The position numbers and the translations under genes were made by a program. Positions 11,130 to 22,729 of a DNA stretch of 64,000 nt are shown here, one piece after another. The stretch covers positions 3,999,489-4,063,488 of the forward strand of contig CM034144.1 in NCBI GenBank assembly GCA_019914995.1, read 5' to 3'. Source of the DNA: Acanthochlamys bracteata (Eukaryota > Streptophyta > Magnoliopsida > Pandanales > Velloziaceae). Under the pieces are notes generated by a model that made no database searches, had not been told where the DNA came from, and saw nothing but the letters and a program-made list of their open reading frames with translations. Position 1 is the first letter of the stretch, and each line of letters starts with the position of its first letter.

Positions 11130-11264
11130 TGAAGTTCTAGAAATTCTTGAATCAAGAAGCAGGAGTGTTTCATCAAGTTGAGCACAAGAACTTGGTGCGC
11201 ACTTTGTTAATTCCACCTCTTCATTGACCGGTGGCTTTCCAGTCAGCAGCTCCAGTAAGATAAC
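11130..11264 (-). pseudogene. captured receptor-kinase-like exon fragment
   Basis: On the minus strand 45 codons are open. They begin VILLELLTGKPPVNEEVEL, which closely resembles subdomains IX-X of plant receptor-like kinases (the 'GV.LLELLTGK.P' block after the DVYSFG motif). The next residues (CAQLDETLLLLDSRI) are compatible with the following helix. There is no DFG, APE or ATP site, so only a scrap of a kinase domain is present. It sits inside a non-autonomous long-TIR element, the arrangement of a Pack-MULE. Confidence 0.45.
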
Positions 11265-12536
11265 TTAGAAACTTTAGACATTTCCTTCTGCTGCAACTAC
11301 TCATTGTGTATGTAAAACTCTGTGGCAAATGAGCAAGTAAAGATTCGCTATCCAGCTATGTTAACTACCTAATTGTATGAATAAATATACTCATCCAACT
11401 TTCATACCACAAAAGAATAACAAAACCAATGCTTATGACTGCCATCTTAAGAATGTATCATGGTAGAACATCACTATACATATTAGAGAACAAGAAAGCA
11501 CATTGGTAGCTTATGCTACATGATGAATAAAATTGCCAAATTTTTTAAATGGTAGCTAATGCATCTAAAGTCTAATGGAGGGATTTTGTACAACTTTCAC
11601 TCAGTAAATCTTAGAATATAGCAAAGATGCCTAACTGCCTCGGGGTATGAATGCCAACAAAAGTTGCTCTAACTATTCTAGAATCCATCTCCTAACCAAA
11701 AAACCTATACTGCTCCTTAATTAGTTGCTCTAACTAAACTAAATCAAGAGCAAATTAATGAAATTACACAAAAACATCAAAATTCATACAACCAGAAAGA
11801 TGTACTGGCTGCGATTCACCAAACTCCATCTCCTAACAAATGAAACTACACCAATCTTCAATTCGTTGTTGTAACTAAACTAAATTTAGGCCATATTCAA
11901 TCAATTGAAAAAAAAAATTTATATTTATAACCACTCGGAAACTTCGAACTCATTACATCCTCGAACAGATCCATCTTCACAACTTTTCCCTATAGTAGAG
12001 TGATCTTAGACTGGAATTTTCAAAATTAAACTAAACAGGCAAAAAAACAAACTAAATTCTAATCAAATCAAACAAAATTAAAGAAATCGAAAAAGAGAAC
12101 AAAAAAGAAAATGAAATCAAGCACAAACCTAAGCTGAGCATATCGACGGCAATGATAGTGTGCCTATCGCATGCTTCCGCCGCGAGTGTTTGAGCAGCGA
12201 CATCAAATTCTACAGAAAAGGATGAAATTTAGAATAGAGAAGCAATGTAGGTAGGAGCAGGAGAGAATTCTTCCATCTTGTCGTCAAAGTATGGCGATCG
12301 TGGTGCAATAGAAGGAGGAGTCCCCTGAGCTAGGGTTTGAAGCCCGATAGTATGACGAGTTTCTAAAGTCGTCGCGACGAGTAGTATTTGTGGATGAATT
12401 GAGAGAAGCAACAACAATCCCATTCATTTTGGTGTGCAATTATTTTTACTGCCCTCCGTAACTCATCCTCACCATGTTGAATCCGAGCCGTTAGATCAAG
12501 ATCAGACCGGTCAGATCAATGGGTGCGATGTGCGCG

Positions 12537-12555
12537 TATATATATATATATATAA
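12537..12555. repeat. (TA)n microsatellite
   Basis: TA run of about 9 units directly at the right end (gtgcgcg) of the 3.9-kb long-TIR element. Confidence 0.9.
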
Positions 12556-12701
12556 TGTTTTCCATCTTAGTTACATATTTGAGCACATTGGTCAATATAA
12601 AATGCGTAGCAATATCAAAATTCGATCACCATCAGGCATCTTATATTGACCCATGCAATGTGGACTTAACATCGCAATGTGCACATGTCTTCTTCATATA
12701 G

Positions 12702-15700
12702 GGGGGATGGAAGGAATAGGTCCATTCACATGAAATTTTCTTCACCCCTCACATGTTTCTTCGTCATTCTTCCCTTCTTCAATTTTTTCTTTCGCACTTC
12801 CTCTTCTTTTCTACTTTAATCCCTCTCAATTTTTCCATTTCTTGCTTGAAACCCTAGAATTTTGTTCGTCGTGCCAGAGCACTCGTTCGCTTGCTGATGA
12901 TCGAAGTTAGAGCTAACGAACTCTTCTCCTCTTACTTCTATAATGCGGTCTAGCACTTTCAAATTCTGATTTCCCTGCCATTAGTCCTAAATCGTTCGTT
13001 GCGGTCAAACCGTTCATTCGTCAATCATCGAGTGAATTAGGACTAGCGAACCTTTAGTTCTTCTCACGTCAAACTTCTATGTCTTCTGACGTGTTCAATT
13101 TCGTAATTCGCAGCTATTCGTAACCGTCGCCAGAGCTTTCGAACACCGGCAGGTGAGCAAATTTGAGGTAAAATTTTAAACATATTTTTGTTGCAGAATT
13201 ATTCTTTAACGTTCTATGCTTTTTAAAAAATTTAACAATTTCAATAGTTTAGTTTTTTTTAAGCTTGTTGCTGGAGAGCTTATCGAGTGCTTGCTGGAGA
13301 TTTTGAACTATAGCTGTTCGAATCTAGAATACTACTCTTATTATTTTGCTTCTCACTCTTCTTTTTCTTTTGATTATGGATGATAAATTTACTCTAGATG
13401 TGTACGTGAATGCAGATCTATTTCTACTCTAGATGTAGGATGATAATTTTATTTTCTTATTTATTGTAATTTCTTTATTGTAATTTTTTTGGATGTATGA
13501 ATGCTGAATGTAGTATAGCTGTGAAAACTTGTGAATAGAAGTGATTGTAATACTTTCAATGTGAATGTAATACTATCATGGTGAATGCAGTATTTAATTG
13601 AGTTTGTTTCGAATGAAGGACTGTTATACAAAAGAAATGTTGCGTGAATTGTACATAGATTGTTTAGAAACAACTTATACAAATCAAACAGTGATAGCTG
13701 TCTGTTTGTTATTTTAGCAGAGTGAATGGCTGTGAAAGCCCTCTTTTTGTTATTTCAACAATGAAAGCTCTCAAATAAAAATGTGTGAATGGTAGTTTTG
13801 TTATTTCAACAGCAGCATGTATGTTATATTGACGGGAGTGTACATGCGAGAAACCGTTGTTACGCGGGAAAACATTACACCGTATAGCTCTCTTCTCTTT
13901 GTTTGCATTAGGTTCTCTCTGTTTGCACTAGCTTTTCTCTGTTCTCTGCTCTATTATTTCCAGCAATTCGATTTATTTAGAATTATGGAGGTTGGTCTTC
14001 TTCTCTTCCCACGCCATGTTTAGGGATGACTTTGGAGAGTCTCGACGCTGCTAAGCAATTTTGTATAGACTATTATGGAAAAACAGCGAGGTTTAGCGTC
14101 ATTAATCGAACAACTCACAAACGAATTTTGAATTTAGTCGAAGTGAGTATTTGTCAATTGACTTATGACCGTTACCGTAGTCATAGAGGAAATCAACCAC
14201 AAAATATGAGTACAATGAAATGCGGATGCCTTGCAACAATTGGATTAAAAAAGAATGACGTTGGAGCATGGGAAGTAGTTGGTTATAAAGGAGAGCGCAA
14301 CCACGATCTTGTCAGTCTAGCAAAAATGATATGTATGCTTATTTCTAGAAATTGCCTGTCGTTGCTAAGAATTTGATCGACTCTTTTTGTGATGAAGGCT
14401 TACTTGTAAGTAAAATTGCAGATATATTTGACATGCCACAAAATGGTTTCGACGAAAGAGATTATTGGAACTATTTGTGTCGCTTGAAGGAATACAAGAA
14501 GCCTATCGGTGGTGATGCTATTGTTGTGTTGAATTTCATTAAACAGAAGAGCATAGAAAATTCGAACTTCTTTTACGCACTCCAGATTGACAATGAAACA
14601 AGAGCAATAAATATTTTTGAATAAATGGTCAATCACGTACTCAATATCAGTATTTTGGTGACGTGATTTTTTTTTTACACCACCTACCACAAGAATGAGT
14701 ATAACATGCCATTTGCTCCATTCGCTAGAGTTAACCATCACATACAATCAATCCAGTTTGGTTGTGCATTACTTTTGGATGAGATAGAAGAATTATTTCA
14801 GTGACTTTTTGAGACTGGCATGCAGGTGTGGGCAGCCGTGCTCCATCTTCAATAATGACATATCAAAATACATCTATGACATCAGCAGTTGTTAAGGTAT
14901 TTTCCATATCCACAACATAGACTTTGTTTTGTGGCATATAATGATATCCAAGATACTTTCACACATTTATTTAAAAAAACCAAATTTTAAGAAAAATATA
15001 AAGTCGTGTATTCGGGAAACTTATAATCCTAACAACTTTCAAAAGAGGTGGGTGGAATTGATATCGGCAACGAATTACAAGAGAATGAATGGCTAAAGAA
15101 AAATATACGAGATTCGAGACAAATGGGTACCGGTTTATCATTTGGATAATTTTTATGCCAACATGAACACTACTTCACGAACCGAAGGTAGTAATGCTAT
15201 TTATAAGGATTTTTTTCAACCAGCCATAACTCTTCAAGAATTTGTATTGGATAATGATAAATGTTTGAGTTAGACTTGTGGAAAGACAAAAGGAGAAGGA
15301 TTATACAAGTGAGCACTCATGCCACATTGTGGATGGTAGTGCCTTTCTTTTGAAAAGTGCACCAAAAGTGTATACGAGAAATGTATATGATAGACTCACA
15401 AAGAATTTGATAAAGCTCAAGTTAAGTATGTCTTACATGATGACGAAAAGGTAGTGATGGTTATACGACATATATTTATAAGTTTAGAATGGAAGGGGAT
15501 CAACGGAAGTGGAAAGTGAAGTTCAATTCAACCACGAAGGAAGGAAATTGTGAATGCAAATTATTTGAACTGTTAGGGATTCCATGTGGGCACCTTCTAA
15601 AGGTTTTTCAAAGTTGTGATATAGAGCTCTCAAATCACTTTGTTCTTGAAAGGTGGATGAAAAGGGCTAACAAACACAGAGCTACCTATGATGTTGCACC

Positions 15701-16450
15701 AATAAATAGCCATGAGAAGTCTGATCTTTTTAGAAGTACTCAACTTCAGATGGTTTACAATCAACTGATTTATGAAGCGGCTGAAACCGATGAAGGATAC
15801 CAAATACTATTGCGAGCATCACAAGAATTATCACAAAGGCTCAAGAAAGTAAGAAAGACTGATGATAGAGACAAAATTTAGTTGATGATCCAGGTAGTAT
15901 AAATGTGAGCTTACCGGCCCTAATTGATGCCTCTCAAATTTTGATTTTAAATCGTAACATCTCACAAACGAAAAAAAGAAAAAAGAAGAAATTATATGTA
16001 AGAGCACTATTAGAATTAAATGAGGTTTGAAAAAAATTACTGCAAAAGCCAAAGTGGAGGTAAGTAGAAAATATGCTTATTGTAACAAACATGGTGTCAA
16101 ACATGACAAGCGAAATTGTTTTGAAAATTCAAATAGACAGAGCAAAACAAGTAAGTGTAGTAATTTGTTTAATTTGATTTCTATATAGTAACTTTGTTTT
16201 GGAAGAAAAAATTTGTAATTGACATTTGCATTTACATTTTTACTTGATAGTTCTTAATATAGACAATGAAATTAAAAACACAAGTGAATATGAAGATACT
16301 GTTGATGAAGAGTTAGCTATTAATTTGGAGTAGTTATTATATAAGTATGTACTATCAACTAGTAAGGTTGTTTTGGCATTTTTGCATAAGTATTTGGATG
16401 TTGTATTCAAACTTCTTACATTGTACATAATCGTCTTCTAAACTTGAAAG
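12702..16450 (+). mobile_element. FAR1-type Mutator-like element, copy 1 (right end not found)
   Basis: The left side starts at 'tatagggggg' (12702). Its leader (12850-13200) is homologous to the arm of the foldback element at 21.14-22.58 kb: shared text includes 'cttctatgtcttctgacgtg' against 'cttctatgccttctaacgtg', and a 'gccagagc.tt.gaac' block. A transposase pseudogene follows (13985-16333). GTGAATG motifs are frequent at 13490-13800, as in copy 2. No inverted copy of the left end is visible downstream; sequence after 16440 becomes an A-rich repeat, so the right TIR is lost or unrecognisable. Confidence 0.6.
13985..16333 (+). pseudogene. FAR1/MULE transposase pseudogene, copy 1
   Basis: Homologue of the transposase at 29107-31652. 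In order: a FAR1-type N-terminal DNA-binding domain (CGCLATIGL...WEVVGYKGERNH, 14222-14311, with the C.C...H.H zinc pattern); a MULE catalytic domain in broken frames (TTYHKN near 14675; NHHIQSIQFGCALLLDE near 14735-14790); a NTTSRTEGSNAIYKDFFQP block (15160-15220); an intact SWIM zinc finger (CECKLFELLGIPCGHLLKVF, 15552-15611); and a YCNKHGVKHDKRNC knuckle (16077-16124) whose first Cys has become Tyr. An intron like that of copy 2 (donor gtaagtgt near 16150) precedes an acidic tail ending at 16333. Several stops and frameshifts make it non-functional. Such transposases bind element TIRs and are related to the plant light regulators FHY3/FAR1. Confidence 0.8.
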
Positions 16451-16469
16451 TGTTTGCAAAAAATAGTAA

Positions 16470-16745
16470 AAGGGCATTGAAAAATGCAGTGAAAAAAAGT
16501 GAAAAAAAGTAAAATAAAAGGATAGTAAATAAATAGTATAATAAGAAGAAACAGTAAAAATACAGTAAAATTAGAATAAACAGTGAAAAAATACTAAAGT
16601 AAGAAAGCAGTGAAAAAAATAATTAAAAAATAGTGGAAAAAAAAAGCAAAATAAGAAAAAATAGTAAAATAAAGTAAAATGACAAAAACAGTGAAAAGCA
16701 ATAAAATAAGAAAAAATAGTGAAAAATTAACATAAACTATGAAAA
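16470..16745 (+). repeat. A-rich degenerate tandem repeat
   Basis: Imperfect reiteration of 'cagtgaaaaa' / 'aagaaaaaatagtaaaat' units of about 15-25 nt, with only A, G and T frequent. No coding meaning. It follows the transposase pseudogene of MULE copy 1. Confidence 0.75.
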
Positions 16746-17300
16746 AAGTCAGTATTATTGGTCAGAAATACAGTCAGTATTATATACACATTGTATTTTA
16801 CTTTGATTTATGACATCAACATTACAGCTAGTGTTGCTTTCTGGGAAAGCAATGCCAAATGCATCATCTTTTGGCATCGTCTTCGTAAATGTTATCCTAA
16901 GAAAATGATATTTGGTTCATGACCAATATTTTGTCTAATAAGTGGAACCTTGGCTTCTTGCTCGGAATCTCTTTCATGATGGTATGAGCAATGGACCTAT
17001 AGCATTATTTGGTGCTTATCGTTTTCATTGAACTTCTATATTTATTCACAAAGTTACCTCAGTACATTGAAAGTTAAACTCAATACATTAAAAAAAAAGA
17101 AAGCTGATGTTATTATGCTCGTCATTTTCACTGCTTTCCTATTTTTGCTTGAGAGATTAACATCACACATGCTTGTGATTGTAGTAGGATCCTTTATTAT
17201 TTTACCCGTTTACCAACTAAAGATAACAGCTATTGTTTGATTAATGATTATCCAGACGTTCAATAATATAATGCTGGTATTTTTTGTTGTAAATATACGT
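16746..17300. other. no gene recognised
   Basis: AT-rich sequence with a short hydrophobic frame (17028-17240) that lacks family features. Nothing else is supported. Confidence 0.4.
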
Positions 17301-17309
17301 TACATTATG

Positions 17310-17620
17310 GATCATCCAGCTCTACCAAGGCCCATGATAGTATAACTTGTATCTAGAAGAGCTTAGGAGTTTAGATTTTATTAGAAGAATTTGAGTTTCA
17401 TTAGGAAACTAATGTTTAGTGTTCAAGTTAGCTTGAAGTCTTAACTTTAGTAGAACTGTAATAGAGATAGAACTTTACTCACAAGGTATAAGCTCTAATT
17501 AATAAGAGTGCTTATACTCATTAAGGCAGAGAGAAGAACTGAATTAGTTATTTTACTAGAGGTTCGCGATTCGAGTGATGATGAATTTGTAGCAGTATAT
17601 CCTTAATTATTACAATACTT
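17310..17620 (+). repeat. possible LTR remnant
   Basis: The wording 'gagcttaggagtttagattttattagaagaattt...cattaggaaac' followed by 'aatagagatag...aataagagtgcttatactc' resembles the U3-R part of plant LTRs such as the one at 45193 (repeated 'attagga' / 'gtaggag' and a polyadenylation-like AATAAG). No partner LTR or internal region is seen. Confidence 0.3.
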
Positions 17621-17889
17621 ATGATTATATTATATGTATAACTTGCTATTGTATTTACAATTAAAATTTAGTACAGTAATCTAATTAATAATTTTATAGA
17701 ATATAATTATTCAAATTAAAATAAATTTATAATAATATTATATTTATTTTAAAATTCTATAATGTTAATATAGGAAAGTATTAATAAATTTGTTATGTTA
17801 TAAAAGTATTAAATTAAAGAAATTAAATAATATAAAGTAATATAGAATAATATATTATTTATTATATAATTAAAAGAATTTCGGTCATT

Positions 17890-18420
17890 ATATACGTCAT
17901 TCAAAAGTGAGCACAAGTTTAGCGAAACACTCTTTCCAGCTTTTAGCATAAAAAAGCACAATAGAGTAAAATATTATCTTCTTAGCATAAAATTATTTTT
18001 TCAAACTTTATGGCCGCTGAAAGCACTATAAGGCAGCATTATTCGAAGTTCTCAAAAGCTTCAGGTCGCAGCCAAATAGTACAACAATAATTAACAAAAG
18101 AAGACCATTCCGGGGGCAATTTTCTATGTCTTTAATGTTTTGCATTGAATTAAGGTTCCATTTTAGTTAAAGGGCAGTTTATTATGTTAAGTGAATAAAA
18201 TATAGAGAATAAAGTCATATGCACGATGTCATCTTTTCATTATAACTAAAGACATTTCGTTCGTTATATGTCCTTCAGAAACATCATTATACAGTAAAAA
18301 ATTATCCAAACGTTTTTCAGCATAAGCTGATTTTTCAAGAAAAATTTACACTACTAAAAACATTGTAAAGCAGCCTTACTCAAAAAGCTCAAAACTTTCA
18401 GCGTAGTCAAACACCCCGTA
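17890..18420 (+). repeat. diverged direct repeat of about 175 bp (two copies)
   Basis: 17890-18075 and 18240-18415 share order and wording: 'tcattatatacgtc' / 'tcgttatatgtcc', 'cagcttttagcata' / 'cagcataagct', 'ttttttcaaactttatgg' / 'tttttcaagaaaaattt', then 'ctataaggcagca' / 'attgtaaagcagcc', and 'gcagccaaatagt' / 'gtagtcaaacacc'. The last block resembles hAT-type MITE ends (CAAACACCCC). There is no coding sequence. Confidence 0.45.
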
Positions 18421-18976
18421 AGCAAAAACAACTACACTATCTCATTGCAAAAGATTCAAAAAGCAACTAGATATTTGGAAACAAGTCAGAAATTCCCTTC
18501 ATATTAAAACACTAGGGAACTACTTGCCAACTTCATCAATTCTAGGATATGACTTAATGCAGACAATATCTAATCAAGCCAAAAGTTCGACAACTTTATA
18601 TTAATGCGTACATTGTAGGTCAGTGTCTTGCGTAGCCCCACATCATTTCTTTCCGAGTGATTCTTTTAAAAGAAGCAATCAATAAATTAAATTCCAATAA
18701 CGCTCAACCTTTCATGTTCCCAAATTATTCTTCTAGGACAAATGAGGTCACAAGGATCAATTGGAGGATAGAAAGCAACTTTCATGCATATCTCCCCAAA
18801 AGTTGTTCTGCTTAAGCCTACCATGCAACTCAACCTACACCTTGTAATAATAAAATGAAAAGAAGAGAACAACACATAACTAGATAAAGTTCATAATCAT
18901 CCAAACCACATAAAAAAAGAGTTAAAAATAAGCATTTTCTTCAACTAGATAGTCTAGACACTTCTAGCAAGTATAG

Positions 18977-20298
18977 TGTCACACATCCCCCCGGATCGTT
19001 GCAAACACTGGCCCAAACCAAATCTGAGTCATATCTAAACTCATCATAGCATAGCAAGCCTTAACTAAAACACGACTTTCATAATACATGCCAAATTTCT
19101 CAAAATTTTAGCATAACCTCCCACTATAAACTCGATAGAAAAACATAAACAATCTTCACAATAACAAAAACTAACCACCACAATAACATCCAACGATGAT
19201 GATAGACATTAACATTGGATTAGACAAATAAAATACTATGACCTCCAAGCTAAAAACAAGTAACACGATACCACAATACATAATTATACATTAATACATT
19301 AACAAATCCCTTAAAGTTATAGAGCCGATTATATTAAGAACATCAAAATGCGGACTATACCCTCAACTTACTGATTGATTAGTGTCATGCTAGTAGCTCC
19401 ACTCTACTCGTCTTATCATATCTACGAGAAGCTAAGGAAAGAGATAGAGTAAGCTTAGTCTGTATGACATGAAATAGCAGAACCAAGTCCTATCTTTCAA
19501 CATGTTCCTAATACATTACCTAATATTTGGTTCCTATCCTTCTACATGTACACAATGCAAAGGTTAGATTTGGATCATTCCTACTAAGTCTTGAATCATC
19601 TCATACCGACTTAGTTCTTAGTAGAAAAGGTTCGAATATTTGCAATGCATATGTATCAATCAAGAATCATATAACCAAAACAAAGTTAATATGCTTTAAT
19701 ATTATATGAATGCATTACTAAACATATCATAGAATATATATATTAAAATTCCATACAAGTAACAACGATACTAAATTATAGATACATAATCAAATACAAC
19801 AAATTAAATCGTAAAATTAGCATATGATAACGATCTATAAAAAGAATTAAAATATAATAAAATAATGATGATCATGTTGAAAACTAATCAACAAATCAAT
19901 CAAGGTCCTGTAACAAATCAACATTCAATACCAATCAACAATCTACAACAATCACTCTAGTTAGAGAGTCAAGCTAAACATAAAGGAACGAGCGAGATCG
20001 CATCTCTAATTGTTCTACATATCCATACAATCTAACTAGGGTGTTGTGATATCGCCTGCAAGCGCATAGGCCCTCCTAATATATAGACGGAAGAGAAGGG
20101 AGAGGAGAGACAAGATATTGAACTTAGCCCATGACAATCACCTACCTCAATGCATCGTAAGCATTCAAGCATTACAAAATCCACAAATATATTAATAACT
20201 ACAATTTAGTTAAAACTCATAAAAGTCATCAAATATAATTTATTAGCTTGTTAATTAAAAGCATAATAGCATCGATGAAATCATTCACAAAACATATG
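18977..20298 (+). repeat. dispersed repeat family R, copy 1 (LTR-like, TGTCACAC start)
   Basis: Starts TGTCACACATCC. It shares ordered blocks with 26286-27585: 'cctactaagtcttgaatcatctcataccgac' / 'ttaccaagtcgtgaatcatcccataccgat', 'cttctacatgtac', 'gcataggccctcctaatatatagacg' / 'cataggcccacctagtctatagacg', 'gatattgaacttagcccatg' / 'gatcttgaacttagcccctg', and 'cattacaaaatccacaaata'. It is noncoding. A TGT start, a length of over 2 kb in other copies and the lack of ORFs suggest solo LTRs of a large retrotransposon. It ends at a TA tract with other elements inserted. Confidence 0.65.
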
Positions 20299-20317
20299 TA
20301 TATATATATATATATAT
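20299..20317. repeat. (TA)n microsatellite inside repeat R copy 1
   Basis: TA run after 'cattcacaaaacatatg'. The homologous site in R copy 2 (27571-27585) is also a TA run and also carries an insertion. Confidence 0.9.
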
Positions 20318-20693
20318 GGAAGCACATACCATCCTTAAAGGCACATGGCGCACATGCCGGCCAAAAGTGGCCAGCAAGATATTCAAATCCAATCTCCTCC
20401 ATTGAATATAAAGAATCATGAGTTGAGAATATGTTGATAAAATTTCAACTCAATCAAAATACGAACCTACCTCCATCGGAACTCTTGATCAAGGTGACAC
20501 AAAAACAAAATATATATCTTTTGTCAAATTTAACTTTTTATGTCATTTTGATCAAGAGTGCCGATGGAGGTCGGTTCGTATTCCGATTAAGTTGAAATTT
20601 ATCAATGTGTTTTCAACTCATTGTTTTTCATATCAATGGCTACTTTTGGCTGGCATGTATATCATATGCCTCTAAGAATGGTATGTGCCTTTA
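20318..20693. mobile_element. foldback MITE A (376 bp, near-palindromic)
   Basis: The left half (20318-20503) and right half (20536-20693) are reverse complements: 'ggaagcacataccatcctta' pairs with 'aagaatggtatgtgcctt', and 'acctccatcggaactcttgatcaa' pairs with 'ttgatcaagagtgccgatggaggt'. There is almost no loop and no ORF of meaning. The left end is GG directly after a TA run. The central wording is shared with the adjacent element B, so both belong to one family. Confidence 0.8.
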
Positions 20694-20705
20694 TTATCCC
20701 ATATA

Positions 20706-21081
20706 GGGGAGGGATAGGGGCACTTCCGGGCACTCCCTCCTCGGTTTATGGCCGAGATGACTTTCAAATTCAATCTCCACCATTGGATATGAAGAACTAT
20801 GAGCTAGAAACCTACTCATAAAATTTCAGTTCAATCGGACAACGAATTCACCTCCATCCGATCACTTGATAAGATGAATGAAATGATATGACATATATAC
20901 TTTTAAATTTTTTACTTTTTGTTATCTTGATCAAGTGACCGGATGGAGGTAAATTCGTATTCCGATTGAGCTGAAATTTTATGGGAATGTTTCTAACTCA
21001 TACTTCTTCATGTCTAACGGTGGAGATTGAATTTAAAAGTCATCTCGGCCATAAACCGAGGAGGGAGTGCCCCTATCCCTC

Positions 21082-21082
<1 letters not shown>
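20706..21082. mobile_element. foldback MITE B (377 bp, near-palindromic)
   Basis: Starts 'ggggagggataggggcac' and ends with its complement 'gtgcccctatccctcc' at 21082. Arms of about 170 bp, nearly identical over the outer 80 bp (the 'ctcggtttatggccgagatga' block), differ by a 12-bp insertion 'ttccgggcactc' in the left arm. The inner parts ('gatcaagtgaccggatggaggt', 'tattccgattgagctgaaattt') match element A. It lies between 'catata' and the 57-bp TA tract. Noncoding. Confidence 0.85.

Positions 21083-21084
<2 letters not shown>

Positions 21085-21141
<57 letters not shown>
21085..21141. repeat. (TA)n microsatellite, about 28 units
   Basis: Uninterrupted AT alternation between foldback MITE B and the larger foldback element E. 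Confidence 0.95.
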
Positions 21142-21145
<4 letters not shown>

Positions 21146-22577
21146 TGAGATTGGCATAGATCCTATCTTTTGCGCAGATCGATCAGTGGACCGTTGGATT
21201 TTTATCCAACGGTCCATGCGGATACGCTGATCTCTCGCTCCAGCAATCACACGCGAGGGCAGTTCGTAATTGCCGTTGAAAATTCGGCTCACCTGTTCAA
21301 ACGCGTCTTCACGCTTTCATTTCTTCCTTTCTTCTTCTTCGCGAGCTTGCCACTCCCTCCCCTCCCGCGAGCCCGATCCCTCCCAGACACGTCTTCTTCT
21401 CCCCCACCGAAGGTTCGTTTATTCCTCATCTCCTATCGTTTCTTTTAATCACTCTTAAACTATCTCCTTCTCGCTTCAAACCCTTGGTTTTCGTTCGTCG
21501 CCGATGCAACGTTTCTTTGCCGGCCGACAATCGAAATTAGGGTTAATCAAGCATTAATTTCTCTTCTCTTCCTTCTTCTATGCCTTCTAACGTGTTTAAT
21601 TTTAGGATTCGCCGCCGTCCTTTGTCGCGGCCAGAGCATTTGAACGCCATCCGGCATTCAAATTTCAAGTAGATGTTAGATAGCTTTTTGATGCAGTCTT
21701 GTGATTTTACCATTCCGATTTCTAAAAAATTGTTTAACATCATCAATTTCTTCAGCTATTTGTGACAAAATTGATACAGTAGGAAATTCCTCTTATTGAA
21801 TGTGAATGAGACTTTTTTGATATTTTTTACGTCTATGTTCTAACACTCATTTCTTCTTCGAATTATAGATGAAGTCCAAAGTTTGCAAACTTCCTCTTCT
21901 AAGTTCTACCATAGCCGTAAAACTCTTTGGTTGTATCTGTAAGAAGCCATTAACATACTTTGGACTTCTTCTATAATTCAAAGAAGAAATGATTGTAGAA
22001 CATAGAAGTAAACAACATCAAAATAATTTCATTCACATTCAACAGTAGGAATTTCCTGCTATATCAATTTCTTCAAGAATAGCTGAAGAAATTGATGATA
22101 TTAAAAGAATTTTACAAAATCGGAATGGTAAAATCACAAAATTGCAACAAAAAACTATCTAACATCTACCTGAAATTCGAAAGCCGGCGGGCATTCGAAC
22201 GCTCTGGCCGCGACGAAGGACGGTTGACGAACTGCAGTGAATTTTGAAATTAAACGCATCAGAACGCATAAAACAAAGAGGAGAAGAGGAATTAACGCTT
22301 GCTTAACCCTAATTTTGATCGTCGGCCGGCAAACGAACGCTGTATCGGCGACGAATGAAAAGCAAGGGTTTGGAGTGGGAAGGAGATAGTTTAAGAGTGA
22401 TTAAAAGAAACGATAGGAGATGAGGAAGAACCGAACCCACAACGAGGGAGAAGAAGGCGCGGCTAGGAGGGATCGGCCTCGCGGAAGGGAGCGGCGAGCT
22501 CCGGGAGAAGAAGAAAGGAAGGAATGAACGCGTGAAGACGCATTCGAACGAGTGACGGGAGTTTTGAACTTTCTTCT
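21142..22577. mobile_element. foldback element E (1.4 kb palindrome, Mutator-like arms)
   Basis: About 21285-21890 pairs with about 21960-22577 as a near-perfect inverted repeat around a 70-bp loop near 21925: 'gaagtccaaagt' pairs with 'actttggacttc', 'cattccgatt' with 'aatcggaatg', and 'cgttcgtcgccgat' with 'atcggcgacgaatg'. The outer 140 bp on the left, which follow the TA tract, have no partner, so the right end is truncated. The arm is homologous to the leader of MULE copy 1, so E looks like a deletion derivative of that family. No coding sequence. Confidence 0.8.
21188..21215 (+). repeat. perfect 12-bp hairpin near the left end of foldback element E
   Basis: GGACCGTTGGAT, a TTTT loop, then ATCCAACGGTCC. 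It lies 46 bp inside the GGGTTGAG end. Confidence 0.9.
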
Positions 22578-22729
22578 CCCTTACAGTTAATGCTAATGGA
22601 AAAGGTTGCACTAGACCAGCTAAAAAAACCATAAGGCAGCTGGTTAACTACTAGACATATTTGCATCTCAACCTTGGAAACTTGCCACTGACCTGGAGAC
22701 TCAAACGGGAAGAAGAAGTAGCCACCTAC

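Larger units (their letters stand above)
8628..12536. mobile_element. 3.9-kb Mutator-like (Pack-MULE-like) element with TIRs of about 0.9 kb
   Basis: The left arm (about 8628-9590) and right arm (about 11650-12536) are reverse complements. Paired blocks include 'cacactaaaatgaacgggat' (8752-8771) against 12417-12436, 'taggttaggggactcg' against 'ctgagctagggtttg', and 'ggagatggattttagaatag' against 11673-11692. The ends touch TA runs at 8613-8627 and 12537-12555. No transposase is present, so it is non-autonomous. The loop (9600-11640) holds host-gene-like exon scraps (11130-11264 minus; weaker 10097-10240 plus) and GTGAATG-type motifs near 10.68-10.79 kb. Confidence 0.75.

Noticed and set aside
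17028-17240. 70-residue hydrophobic frame as a small membrane protein
   Set aside because: No family resemblance, AT-rich composition, no promoter or splice evidence.
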